NCBI GenBank assembly: GCA_039720395.1
Contig: CM077824.1
Coordinates: 19,677,046-19,741,045, forward strand
Source of the DNA: Liquidambar formosana
Lineage: Eukaryota; Streptophyta; Magnoliopsida; Saxifragales; Altingiaceae
DNA length: 64,000 nucleotides
Reading direction: 5' to 3'
Shown here: piece after piece, positions 23,601-30,981 of the stretch
How positions within the stretch are numbered: the stretch's first letter is position 1
Layout of the letters: each line of letters starts with the position of its first letter
Made by a program: the position numbers and the translations under genes
The notes under the pieces: model-generated
Told to the model about the DNA's origin: nothing
The model's database searches: none
What the model saw: the letters and a program-made list of their open reading frames with translations, nothing else

Positions 23601-24393
23601 ACCAAGAAAAAAAGGCACACACAAATACATATACATCCCTAATATTTGAAATCAGACATAACCAGAAAGAAACAAAGAAAAAAAACATTCGCTCTAAACC
23701 TTTTTACTTTTCTCATGGCAAATGCCAAGCCTAAACCTTTTTACTTTTCTCAGAGCAAATGTCAGAAGCACGCGCATGTGTCTTAGTAAAAACTGACAAT
23801 TTTCAAAAAATAATAATAATAATAAAAATTCTAATATGAGTACTTATACTCACAAAGTTCCAAATTCCTTACTTTGAAGTGAATTTTTTAACTAATGCCA
23901 GTCCCAAGATCAAACAATTGAGGAGTAAATTGAAAAGCCAACACTTTACCTCCTACATCTATGGCCTTTCTTGGTTAACATCCAATGCCAGGACACCCAA
24001 ATATAGCAAAAGGCCAAAAACAACACAACCCAATCTAGAATACCCCTAAACCCCACAACCCCAGAGTACCAAAAGCAGGCATCATTCACACACAAATTGA
24101 AGAGAACACTAAGAGGTACAATCAAGAGACTGAAATTGATGAATGAACCCAAGAAAAATAAAAATAAAGAAGGAATTACCTCCTACGCTGTTGTGGTTGG
24201 AGCAACCGGCGACGGCGCGAGCGAGCACGGGGAGAGGGTCGGGGAGGTTGTGGGAGAAAGGGATGATGGGCATACATATACACACAGTGGAAGTGGTTCC
24301 ACCGTCCAAACCCAGGATGACGTCGGAGCCGTCTCGGCTGACCGGCATTTCGTGCTCGAAATCCCAAATTTCGCCATTCCTGTACCTCTTCAT
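1506..24393 (-). CDS. NAGK: N-acetylglucosamine kinase gene, 5' half (3 exons in window)
   Basis: The spliced exons give residues 1-184 of a BadF/BadG-type (ASKHA fold) sugar kinase. The family phosphorylates GlcNAc to GlcNAc-6-phosphate with ATP, feeding amino-sugar salvage toward UDP-GlcNAc in the cytosol. Seen directly: the phosphate-1 loop [10 protein letters not shown] (about residues 28-37), SGVNHP (about 106-111), YVQNDA (about 131-136), the second phosphate loop AGTGT (155-159) and GPILGDWG (177-184). Splice junctions are GT-AG and restore E72, R121 and a serine codon beginning AG at residue 185. Plant homologues are roughly 350 residues, so the C-terminal half must lie left of the window. 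No stop or frameshift is visible in the three exons. Introns are 4.7 and 17.7 kb, the second packed with retroelements. Identification rests on protein pattern recall, not a search. Confidence 0.9.
1985..2395 (+). repeat. 61-bp tandem repeats with TATA box, LTR-like
   Basis: About three copies of a 61-bp unit containing TTTGGTTAG, TCTATTTTCTTATTTCC and TCTACAAGGA(C/A)TAGGTCTTA start near 2008, 2069 and 2130. A partial fourth copy (ACAAGGACTAGGTCTTA) lies at 2210-2225, followed by CTATAAATAGG at 2233-2243. Downstream there is leader-like sequence with repeated TGTGATTGCC. Tandem upstream elements, a TATA box and a leader suggest the U3-R part of an old plant LTR on the plus strand. I did not find convincing TG/CA ends or a target duplication. 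Confidence 0.45.
2394..2492 (-). mobile_element. 5'-truncated LINE 3' end (about 100 bp)
   Basis: A T-run at 2394-2402 is followed by GATAAAGGTAATGAATATTA, GGGCCAAGACCC and TATACAAAAG. This is the reverse complement of a typical plant L1 3' tail ending in poly(A). The flanks share TTTCTTCTTCTTC just before the T-run and just after about 2492, consistent with a 13-bp target duplication, although the site is itself a TTC-rich tract. No coding part remains. Confidence 0.6.
2778..2987. mobile_element. MITE, 210 bp, TIR GTGCCTGTTTGG, TSD TAA
   Basis: The element starts GTGCCTGTTTGGAT and ends ATCCCAAACAGGCAC, an inverted pair. TAA flanks both ends (2775-2777 and 2988-2990). A short TA-containing 3-bp duplication with this kind of terminus fits a PIF/Harbinger (Tourist-like) non-autonomous element. 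There is no coding capacity. Related termini occur at 25094-25330 and 41006-41248. Confidence 0.7.
2991..4410. other. NAGK intron 2 stretch with microsatellites
   Basis: No gene or recognisable element. There is a compound low-complexity tract at about 3348-3426 (poly C, poly A, short AT, then about 15 TG dinucleotides) and a TA/CA tract around 4141-4175. ORFs that cross these tracts are artefacts of repetitive sequence. Confidence 0.6.
4411..4504. repeat. 47-bp tandem duplication
   Basis: Two adjacent copies of a 47-bp unit (starting AGTTTTCCCAAAGAAAAAAG) at 4411-4457 and 4458-4504 differ at about one position. This is a recent local duplication inside NAGK intron 2 with no evident function. 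Confidence 0.85.
4926..5760 (-). pseudogene. 5'-truncated LINE with reverse-transcriptase zinc-binding domain
   Basis: The plus-strand T-run at 4926-4948 is the poly(A) tail of a minus-strand element. The open frame 5230-5721 encodes the C-terminal zf-RVT domain of plant L1 ORF2: [38 protein letters not shown] (CX2C...H...C pattern) and ARGLWQSLF. The RT and endonuclease parts are absent, so it inserted truncated. The family differs from the LINE at 11.2-17.3 kb. Confidence 0.75.
5880..5912. repeat. (GA)n microsatellite
   Basis: About 16 GA dinucleotides in NAGK intron 2, just left of the Copia element. Confidence 0.95.
6036..6159 (-). repeat. Copia 3' LTR (124 bp)
   Basis: Read on the minus strand it begins TGTTATGAG directly after the polypurine tract and ends ...GATCACA. 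It has six transition differences from the 5' LTR at 11006-11129. The 5-bp duplication AAAAC lies at 6031-6035. Confidence 0.95.
6160..6170 (-). other. Copia polypurine tract
   Basis: Minus strand TTGAGGGGGAG abuts the 3' LTR start (TGTTATG). This is the usual plus-strand primer site of plant Copia elements. Confidence 0.85.
6167..9304 (-). pseudogene. Copia pol: protease, integrase, RT, RNase H (broken)
   Basis: In order on the minus strand: protease DSGATDHM near 9230-9255 and its fold 8990-9232; integrase zinc region ([15 protein letters not shown]) near 8750-8870; integrase core [16 protein letters not shown] and NGVAERK within 7900-8642; RT N-terminus ([12 protein letters not shown]) near 7620-7690; [16 protein letters not shown] and [11 protein letters not shown] in 6939-7379; RNase [24 protein letters not shown] in 6167-6955. 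In-frame stops sit at 6494-6496, 7380-7382, 7521-7523 and 8699-8701, with frameshifts near 6950 and 8645. Each stop is one C-to-T or G-to-A change from the residue normally found there. The element cannot make a working polyprotein. Confidence 0.92.
9305..10381 (-). pseudogene. Copia gag with damaged zinc knuckle
   Basis: The N-terminal part (9998-10381) carries the UBN2-like gag start: [13 protein letters not shown] and [11 protein letters not shown]. The C-terminal part (9305-9850) has [19 protein letters not shown], a [10 protein letters not shown] stretch and the nucleocapsid knuckle [14 protein letters not shown]. In that CX2CX4HX4C motif the histidine position is tyrosine (CAC to TAC). 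Stops at 9305-9307, 9866-9868 and 9995-9997 replace probable CAG or CAA glutamine codons. Confidence 0.88.
10991..11005 (-). other. Copia primer-binding site (Met-tRNA type)
   Basis: Minus strand TGGTATTAGAGCCAT directly follows the 5' LTR end (...GATCACA). It matches the usual initiator Met-tRNA 3'-end complement TGGTATCAGAGC with one C-to-T change. Confidence 0.88.
11006..11129 (-). repeat. Copia 5' LTR (124 bp)
   Basis: Partner of 6036-6159, with the AAAAC duplication at 11130-11134. It contains a TTATTTATATAAAATATATA tract that may include the TATA element. Confidence 0.95.
11380..14920 (-). pseudogene. LINE ORF2: endonuclease, reverse transcriptase, zf-RVT
   Basis: The endonuclease starts [13 protein letters not shown] (14920 leftward), with FQETKIE, AGDFNIV (near 14490), [15 protein letters not shown] and LSDHAPLLL, the APE-type signature. 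RT blocks: [10 protein letters not shown] and [12 protein letters not shown] (13028-13483), [20 protein letters not shown], then the catalytic box [11 protein letters not shown] (about 12830-12860), [20 protein letters not shown] (about 12540-12560). The C-terminal zf-RVT includes VDHLFIHC (11380-11634). Stops at the ends of the open blocks, for example FHKC then TAG near 13505, and frameshifts near 13030 and 12600 make it non-functional. Confidence 0.88.
14700..14716. repeat. C homopolymer inside LINE endonuclease
   Basis: A run of about 17 C on the plus strand encodes the glycine run in the ORF2 frame ([14 protein letters not shown]). It is a probable replication-slippage or assembly-error site. 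Confidence 0.9.
16353..17268 (-). pseudogene. LINE ORF1, gag-like (DUF4283-type)
   Basis: Two open blocks (16573-17268 and 16353-16556) match the ORF1 pattern of plant L1 elements as I recall it: [54 protein letters not shown] stop separates the blocks near 16570. ORF1 probably continues through several short frames to about 15000. Its role in live elements is RNA binding. Confidence 0.65.
17436..18050. repeat. Three copies of a GCTTGATTGGCACA unit separated by CA/TA microsatellites
   Basis: The unit starts at 17491, 17697 and 17945. Copies 2 and 3 share about 90 bp (CGATGAAGCCTC, TTTGGCCATCAAGGTAATAA). Copies 1 and 3 share AAAACCTTGTTCACAAATAC. Between them lie long CA, TG and TA tracts. 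The overlapping ORFs on both strands are dinucleotide artefacts. Confidence 0.85.
18290..18790 (+). pseudogene. 3' end of an RTE-type non-LTR retrotransposon
   Basis: Translated with frame changes it shows [14 protein letters not shown] (near 18335), [11 protein letters not shown] (near 18440), [30 protein letters not shown] (near 18540-18605) and [11 protein letters not shown] (near 18720-18750). This is the C-terminal region of plant RTE ORFs. The tail is TTGGGATTAAG followed by TTGAGTTGGG repeats rather than poly(A), as expected for RTE elements. It is 5'-truncated and has several stops and frameshifts. Confidence 0.8.
18791..19364. other. NAGK intron 2, near exon 2
   Basis: AT-rich sequence with an AATAAT microsatellite near 19125-19140 and no recognisable element. 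Confidence 0.6.
19365..19512 (-). CDS. NAGK: NAGK exon 2
   Basis: 148 nt between a TTTTACAG acceptor and a GTCTTG donor encode residues 72-121 ([16 protein letters not shown] ... [10 protein letters not shown] ... ILNWLR). The exon enters at phase 1 and leaves at phase 2. The split codon AG|G makes R121, followed by D122 from exon 3. The open frame continues past both boundaries on each side, but that sequence is intronic. Confidence 0.9.
19860..20340 (+). promoter_or_regulatory. Promoter-like block with TATA box and leader, possible LTR remnant
   Basis: Inside NAGK intron 1, on the strand opposite the gene, CCTATAAATACCCC lies at about 20107-20120. Three near-palindromes precede it: GGGACTAGTCC (about 19908), GGGACCAGTCC (about 19977) and GGGACTGGTCC (about 20037). 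A purine-rich leader follows, ending in TTGAGGTACGTAC, which looks like a splice donor. The arrangement suggests the 5' end of an old mobile element or a captured promoter. No coding region follows. Confidence 0.35.
20341..21060. other. NAGK intron 1, no gene
   Basis: AT-rich sequence without recognisable coding potential. Near 20945-21065 there is a repeated phrase (TCTTGGAGT, GGTTAAGTG, TCTTCC) of unknown origin. Confidence 0.5.
21061..21249 (+). mobile_element. LINE 3' tail with target duplication
   Basis: Ends TTGGGCTATGCCCC, TTTAATACATACATTACTTC and then poly(A) at 21240-21249, a standard plant L1 3' end. AAGTGT(T/C)T..CCCCTCCTT occurs both just before the element and just after the tail, consistent with a target duplication. 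Only the untranslated 3' end was inserted. Confidence 0.7.
21540..22127 (+). pseudogene. LINE remnants with zf-RVT tail
   Basis: A first tail ends in poly(A) at 21613-21631. From about 21635 to 22127 a second remnant reads, across frame changes, [19 protein letters not shown] and [14 protein letters not shown], the conserved end of plant L1 ORF2. GGACACCTTGTCC, CTTTATTGATAAATTTT and a short A-run follow. Both pieces are 5'-truncated and non-coding. Confidence 0.6.
22128..24179. other. NAGK intron 1, first 2 kb
   Basis: No gene or element recognised. It is AT-rich, with a local duplication of CTAAACCTTTTTACTTTTCTC near 23694 and 23733. Confidence 0.6.
24180..24393 (-). CDS. NAGK: NAGK exon 1 (start codon, ATP-binding loop)
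   Basis: 214 nt encode residues 1-71 plus the first base of codon 72. The start is [13 protein letters not shown], the usual N-terminus of plant GlcNAc kinases as I recall them, followed by the [10 protein letters not shown] nucleotide loop and [12 protein letters not shown]. The exon ends ...GTAGGAG before a GTAATT donor. The split codon G|AA joins exon 2 to give the expected GET sequence. The ATG lies just downstream of a GA microsatellite leader on the coding strand. Confidence 0.92.
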
Positions 24394-24984
24394 CGCAGAG
24401 TGGTCAAGAGAGAGAGAGAGAGAGAGAGAGAATAGGGAGAGACAGACAGAAAGAGATAGAAGAGAAGAGACAAGGAGAGGAGTAAAAACTTGTGCATTAA
24501 AAGAGTCATGTAAACAGAAAAGAGAGGGAGGAGCGTGCGTTGGAATATAATATGTCGCAGTTCGGATTCGGACGGCTAAAGGGCCAAATGCAAGTGGTTG
24601 AATTGTTGAATTTCAATTCTCTGCGTGCGTAGACTCTCTCTCAAGGAAAAATGAAAATGTTGCCGTTTTGGTCTAAGGGGACTGGGGATGTGCAGGATAA
24701 GAGGTTGCGCACCCCACCACCCTAGCAAACCAACTACTGCCACTATTCTCATAGAAGCTTGTATTTAACACCCACGTATCACCGGTCAATACAAGGGATG
24801 TCAGACCTGACACACTCAGATTTTTTTTATTCATATCATATCTAATATACTCGCTTATCTTCGTCTTATTGGCTTGTGACATAGATGGTGTAACATCATC
24901 ATTATGCATAAGTTTTTCTCCTATCATACAACACCACCCGCTTAAGCAAAATGGCCAATACCATCGGTCCTCACTCAGTTTAAA
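24394..24984 (-). promoter_or_regulatory. NAGK 5' leader and promoter region
   Basis: Directly upstream of the NAGK ATG on the coding strand is a CT/GA microsatellite (24405-24432 on the plus strand is GA-rich), a common feature of plant 5' leaders and core promoters. No clear TATA box was found. Further out (24673-24927) there is no supported gene. Confidence 0.5.
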
Positions 24985-25760
24985 GTTGCAAACGGATCAA
25001 TCCAATAGTTAATAGTTCGCAAACAAGTTTGATGAGAGGTCGATTTTGAATTTGATTGATTATTAAGCAAATTAAGTTCAAGCTTGAATTTTAGTGCCTG
25101 TTTGGAAACTTTAAAAATTAGATCAAACTAGGTCTAGTCCATAACTATTAACTAGTTTTTAAATAAACCAACTCATAGTTGGTTTAAAAAAAAAACTGTG
25201 TTTATGTCTTAGTTTCAAAACAAAACTAAACTGATTAACAGGAAAAGGGAACTTACCCAAACAGTGTGAAATCAATACTAGCCAGACTTGTCTCCAGTTG
25301 GCCAGATTTTCAAGTTTGCCAAACAGTCCCTTAAGCTTGTTTAGTAAACAAATCAAGCTCAAGCGGACCAAAACTCGGCTTGATTGGGCTTGCCAACAGG
25401 CTCATTAAGGGCTCGCAATGAGGCTCATTAGTGTGGCTTGACAGGGCTTGTGAATAATAACTCAATAAAAATATGATTAGCATTAGTCACTTGAATTTTA
25501 CGTATTTTATGAGTCTTATCTTATAAGATGCAAGCAACCAAGCCGTTCATGAACAATCCCATGAAAAAGCTTAGGAATGGCTCGTTCAAACTCGTTTGTT
25601 TATTAAATGAACCCAACTCAAGCAAATTACCAAAGCTCAGATCGAGCTTGACTCATAACAAGTTCAACTCAAAATTAAAAAATCTAGCTTTTAAATGCAC
25701 CAAGCTTAAACATGTCAAAGCTCGGCTTGACACTGCTCGTTTGCAGCCCTATCCCTCACC
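24985..25760. repeat. GAGCTCG-type dispersed repeat with nested MITE
   Basis: Degenerate CAAGCTC / AGCTCGGCTTGA words fill 24985-25093 and 25331-25760. The outer ends are related (GTTGCAAACGGAT on the left, CTCGTTTGCAGCCCTA on the right), as in common plant hAT-like non-autonomous repeats. A second, shorter copy lies near 42120-42380. No coding sequence. Confidence 0.5.
25094..25330. mobile_element. MITE, about 237 bp, TSD TTA
   Basis: Starts GTGCCTGTTTGGAAAC and ends GTTTGCCAAACAGTCCC, an imperfect inverted pair, with TTA on both sides. It is closely related over its full length to 41006-41248 and has termini like the 2778-2987 MITE. It is nested in the GAGCTCG-type repeat. Confidence 0.65.
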
Positions 25761-26145
25761 ACTCCATCTAGCAGTTGCTCTACAAAAAACCAAATGCCTA
25801 AACCCATATTATTATTTGACGAGGACATTAGCAAACTTGGTTTAGGGCTTCTGTACTTGAACTATGTTTTTTTACGACTTGTTTGCGCATCTAAGGTATT
25901 TTTTAACTTATTTCCCAAAAACAATGACATATGGGTTGAAGTAGTGGTGCGGCTTTTTTAGTTGAGTGCAAATAGTGTGCATTTATCTGCATCGTGTTAA
26001 GCATAGCCCTCATCAAGCAAAACCTATTTCACCACATCATTAATCCAACATTGCATACATATTATCACAATCGCACACAACCATGGTTTGCAATCGAAGA
26101 AGAAGATGATTCACCAACAATCTAGCCTTCAACGGCTCAATAACA
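25761..26145. other. Intergenic, nothing recognised
   Basis: AT-rich spacer between the dispersed repeat and the left end of the outer LTR. Confidence 0.5.
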
Positions 26146-29100
26146 TGTAACGACCCGAAATGGGGACCGTTAGTTATATAGTAAGAAAATCAATTTTAAA
26201 GCCCATCTTGGTGAATGTTTAATAAAAATATTTCTTTTGAAAACGTTTTTAGAAAATCCGTCATGGTCCCGTTTGTAAATAGGACATACCAAGTTATGGA
26301 CTAATCATAAAACCTGTAGAAAACGTATTTATAATCATTTGCAACCATCCACACAATATTCCGAAAATAAATAAAACTACATGCTGTATTATAGTCACAT
26401 GGGTCTCATCCACATCTACGTCCACTACTTATCTATTTATTTATTACAGGCCATGAATTAAAATTAATATATGCCTAGACTCGAAGTCAAAATATAATAC
26501 AATGATCCTCTATATGAATGCATGCATGCTGATGTGCTTCCCAAACCCCAGGTCAAGCTTTATTGTGAAAATATGACCTACAAGAAAAACTATGGGGGTA
26601 TGAGCTATACGCTCAGTAGGAAACATTTCTCAAAATAACCCAAGGTTTTTAAAAACCACAATTTATATACTTTTCAAGAGCCCTGCAAAACCATTGATTA
26701 GTTTGCAATACAATTTTTAGTAAATAAAACTGATACATGTATAATGAAATAACTACAAAAGTTAAATCATTTAAAACCAATGCCTCTTTTTCTTTCTAAT
26801 GAGGTAAGAAAACTTAAGTTATTTGTTATCAAAATCATCATTTTATAAATGAATTAACCATCATTTCTAATATCATATCACGGCCTTATAAGCCAATAAC
26901 CATCATCCGGCATATCTGGCAATCCATAAAATCAATCTTTCAAATTGATAAATCCTCCCCAGGTCATGCGGGGCCCTCACGCGCGAAAATAAGAGGAAAT
27001 ACGACAAGACATCCCTATCTAGGACAGCAATAACCTCAAGAGAAAATACATTAAGACATCTCTACATGGGACCGCAATAACCTCTATTCGAGCACATAGC
27101 CCAGGACTAAAGGATGGGAAGACACGGCACGACGTCTCGTTCCTTTGGGACGGCAGTAATCCTGTCTCCAGTAGCCCTCATCACCATATTCATATCATCA
27201 CCACTTATCTTTTCATTTACCAATTTCATAATTCCCACATAAACCGGAAAATTATATATAAATTTTCCAAGAAAACCATATAATAGGTTTATGCTTTGAA
27301 AACCATATGAAATAACTCCATAAATCATGGTAATCATTTTTCAACCATTTTTCAAAATCATAGTTTCAAAACATTTATATAAAGTGACCCCTAATATTTG
27401 ATTGAAAGCATTTAACCCAATAGGTTATCAAAATCAACCCATTGTACCCCAAATCATATGAGGGTTTGAAATATAACATGCATATAACCAAATAGGGTAT
27501 AATACCAAACCCTAGATTTTCCAAAATTTATCAAAATTCATAAAATATGCTCACATACATGATATTTATGCAAAGAATACCAAATACATGTGTTTTTACA
27601 TGATTTGAACCCAAAAACGCTCATGCATCAATGGTTTAAGATGAGAAAATGCCCCTACCTCAAAAATAGGTGAAGAAAATGCAAACTCGATGCCATAGAC
27701 ATGTAGATCGGGCCAAAAAATACAAAATCTGCGCTTGTCGGCGTCAGATCGGAGTTCCAGTGCTCCGACGAACCACCGTCAACCTCCTCCCAACTCTCTT
27801 TCTCTCTCTCATCTCTCTCTTCTCTATCGACTAAGAAATGGGTGAGAACCCTCTAGAAGTTGGGTTTTATAGGAAACATAAGGGAAGGGTAAAATGGTCT
27901 TTTCGCCCTATAAAAATCTTGTCTTTCAGTAGAAATCTCGTGTGTTATAGTCGACTATAATGAGTTATAATTGAGTTATTGTAACACCCGTAATTTTTAA
28001 ATAGGGTATTAAGGGTTTAATCTATGGTTAACATAGTTAATCCCTTGATTTGTTGGATGATCTCATGTGTGGGTAATGCATGTGTACGATATTATGATAT
28101 TGGATGTGTTTTGATGCTTGTTTTTATACATCGAGCATTTTAAGCGTGCGTTTGGCCTTATCCGCAACTTAAGGGTTTAAGCTGCTAAAATTTGGCTAAG
28201 TGTTGGGGAAAAATGAATTTTCGTAAAACTTCATTTTTGAAGATAATTTTTTGCGGTAATGGAAGTTTGTAATATTATAAGATATTGGTGATTTTATGGG
28301 ATTTTATTAGCATGTTTGGATTGGTTTCCTCACATGTTTGTTTTAGGAAAATCTGTTGGGAGACGGATTTTTTACTAAAACTTGAAAATGAGATTTTGAT
28401 ATATTGGGAATTTGATTTTTCTGATATTTTATTTGGATTCAAATGGGGCGTTATTTGCTTATTTTCATTAAATAACTTAAAGTAATCTTCTCTATTCTTT
28501 TATTCTCCCTTCTTTATTCTTCATTTTATTTAAATGTTTTTAATGAAAATAAGGTATTGGTCTATGTTGTAGAGGTTAAGACTCATTGGCATTGGTTATT
28601 GGGCATTTCTGGCATGGGCCAATTGATCGGGCCTTAAGGCTGATTGATCGGAGGTGCAAGGGATAAGCGATTTCAACACTGCCATGGTCCAATCGATCGG
28701 GCCTCAGACCCCGATCGATCAGGGTATGGCAGAAATGCAAATTTTTTTTTATGCGTCAAATGACGCATGTGCCCCTCACCCATTTTCAAAACCTTTCACC
28801 CATAACTTAAAGACCAGATCTGATCTTTTTAGTTCAAAAGAGAGAGAGAGAGAGAGGAAGAGAAGGAGAAGGGGGTGGAGGCTTGACGGCGACTCGCCAG
28901 AGCACGGCGACCTCGATCCGACGCCGGTAAGCTCGGATCTAGCGTATTTTGGCCCAATCTACACATGTATGGTTGTGGATTTGGGTTTTCTCACCCTCTC
29001 ACCTCACTTGGATGCTTTGGAATGCATTATTATGGTTGGATTCATCTTCTCCAACCTCTTGGTGGAGCTTGGAGCTTGGTCATGGTGGCTTGAGCTTAAA

Positions 29101-30981
29101 TTTCATGGGTTTTGGCATGGATTGTCATCCTCACCAATTCTTTTGCATTTTTAGAGGTATTTTCTCACATTTTAGAGCTAGGATTTGTAATTTTTTTTGG
29201 ATTATCATCTCATTCTTACTTTTTTGGGTCTATTCATGCATATTAGGGATTTTTGGTGGTGATTTGGAGTTGGGACCTCCATTATCTTCGTCAACCAAGT
29301 CATTTGGAAGCTAAGGCTTGGATTGGGAGCTTGCATGTGCATCTTAAGGCCCGGCTTTCATACCCACAACATCAAAGGTTGCAGTTTCCACACATTTGGT
29401 TGAGGTAGGTGCAATTTACATAGGTTTAAACTATTTACATGATAATATAGTATATATTATCATAATATTTGGTATGCTTGGACTTAAAATATGGATATAT
29501 AAATGATTTATGGAATAAATCTTGAAATGGAACTTTGGGTATTTGATAACATAAATTGGGAATTATGTTTATTAATGAGCTTGGTTTATTTTATACATTC
29601 TATGGAATATAGATATATGAATTTTATGGTTAATTTCCATGTTTAATTGATGTTTTCAATTATGATTTTAAGGTTATAATCATAATGGGAATTTATGTTA
29701 TTTATCATAATTTTGGTATAATTATGAGGTTATTTGATTAAAGGTTATATAGCATATATTGGAGATGATTTGGTCAAAATCATTTTATGGATTATTGCAT
29801 TTCATGTTGGGCATAATCATACATGAAATGGACTTAATATATACTTGGTAAAAGTGCATAAAAAGGGGTCATTGGAATTGGACTACTTGCAGTCAATGGG
29901 ACTTTGCGGTGTTTTCCTTTCCTTTGGTCCTGCGTACTTTCCAGTTCCAAGTAAGAACCCTTGTGTTCTCGAATCAGAGGCTACTTTCTGGTTCCAGGTA
30001 AGAACCCTTGTGTTGTCTTCTTGGAGGTTGGGTTTAAATCCTCTGTTTTTGTGCGAAAACTACTGCGGGAGTGGTCTGTAATTGATGAAATTAATGTAAA
30101 TTTGACATGAATCACATGCATTGGGTATTATGCATTATTTATTGTAAGTTATGGATTATAACTTAATTTGGATTCTTTTTAATATACTCGGTTAGTATAT
30201 TTTGATTTTAATAATATAATTGGATTTTATTTATATCATTGCTTTAGTTTACTATGTTAAATTGTATTTACTGAGTCGTCGGACTTACGCCTATTATTTT
30301 AAATGTTTTTCAGATAATGCAGGGATTGGTTTTGCTATCATAGGTGGAAGATACTCTTATCGGAAATTTTATTTTGTTATTTATGAATGTATTTTCATGG
30401 GAAGGAATATGTAATTAAGTGGGTTTTCTATTGGGTTAATGTAATTGTAATTAAATCAAGGTTTTAACTTTAATTATTTAATGTTGTATACGTGGAATGC
30501 GATGCATGGGATGATACCAATTGTATGGATGACTAGAAATTTTTATGGAATGGATTTTATAACAAGTTTCTGATGATATGTCCCATCTATGGATGGGTCA
30601 TACCCGAAAAATTTTAAAAATTGTTAAGATTTTGACACGTGTCATCCACGTTTTATCAAAGGATTTATTAAAGAAAAGCTTGTTTTATTATTGTTGATCA
30701 TGGTTTAATTAATTTGGGTCGTGATAGTTATAATCGACTATAACTCCCCAATAAACAGTACTGCGACATTCTGTTTGTTATAGTCGACTATAAGTTGTTA
30801 TAGTCGACTGTAACATCTAACATGCACAAAGAAAGGCATTTTGTTTGTTATAGTCAACTATAAAGGGTAATAGTCAACTATAACGCTCAGCATGCACCAC
30901 AAAGAAGTACTTAGCTCACCAAAACATACCTTAACACAAACCAACCCAATATTCTCATGAATCAAACCTTGGGTTCTTACA
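26146..30981 (-). mobile_element. Minus-strand LTR (probably Ty3/Gypsy-type), split by a nested solo LTR
   Basis: The parts at 26146-27979 and 30727-30981 together form an LTR of about 2.1 kb. Its 3' end (left) is TGTAACGACCCGAAAT on the plus strand and its 5' end (right) GGGTTCTTACA. A hairpin motif TGAGC-N5-GCTCA at 26601-26615 sits about 460 nt from the 3' end, as in the other long LTRs here. TTATAGTCGACTATAA palindromes lie on both sides of the nested insertion, which supports treating the two parts as one element. I could not match a 5-bp target duplication (TAACA left, ACTTG right). No gag or pol remains. Confidence 0.6.
27980..30726 (+). mobile_element. Solo LTR, 2747 bp, TSD GTTAT (nested)
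   Basis: Begins TGTAACACCCG and ends GGGTCGTGATA (final CA changed to TA). GTTAT flanks both sides (27975-27979, 30727-30731). It holds a CTGAGTCGTCGGACTTA hairpin at about 30271-30286, 440 nt before the end. ORFs inside (for example 28654-29154) match no retroelement protein and cross a GA microsatellite. The lack of internal coding domains plus the intact duplication indicates LTR-LTR recombination. Assignment to Gypsy (Del/Tekay-like) is inferred from length and terminal motif. Confidence 0.82.

Noticed and set aside
24673..24927. 84-residue minus-strand ORF upstream of NAGK
   Set aside because: It has no domain, no conserved start context and no splice link to NAGK; treated as promoter-side sequence.
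28654..29154. 166-residue plus-strand ORF, with an overlapping 121-residue one
   Set aside because: Both lie wholly inside the solo LTR with matching GTTAT duplications, cross a GA microsatellite and match no retroelement protein.
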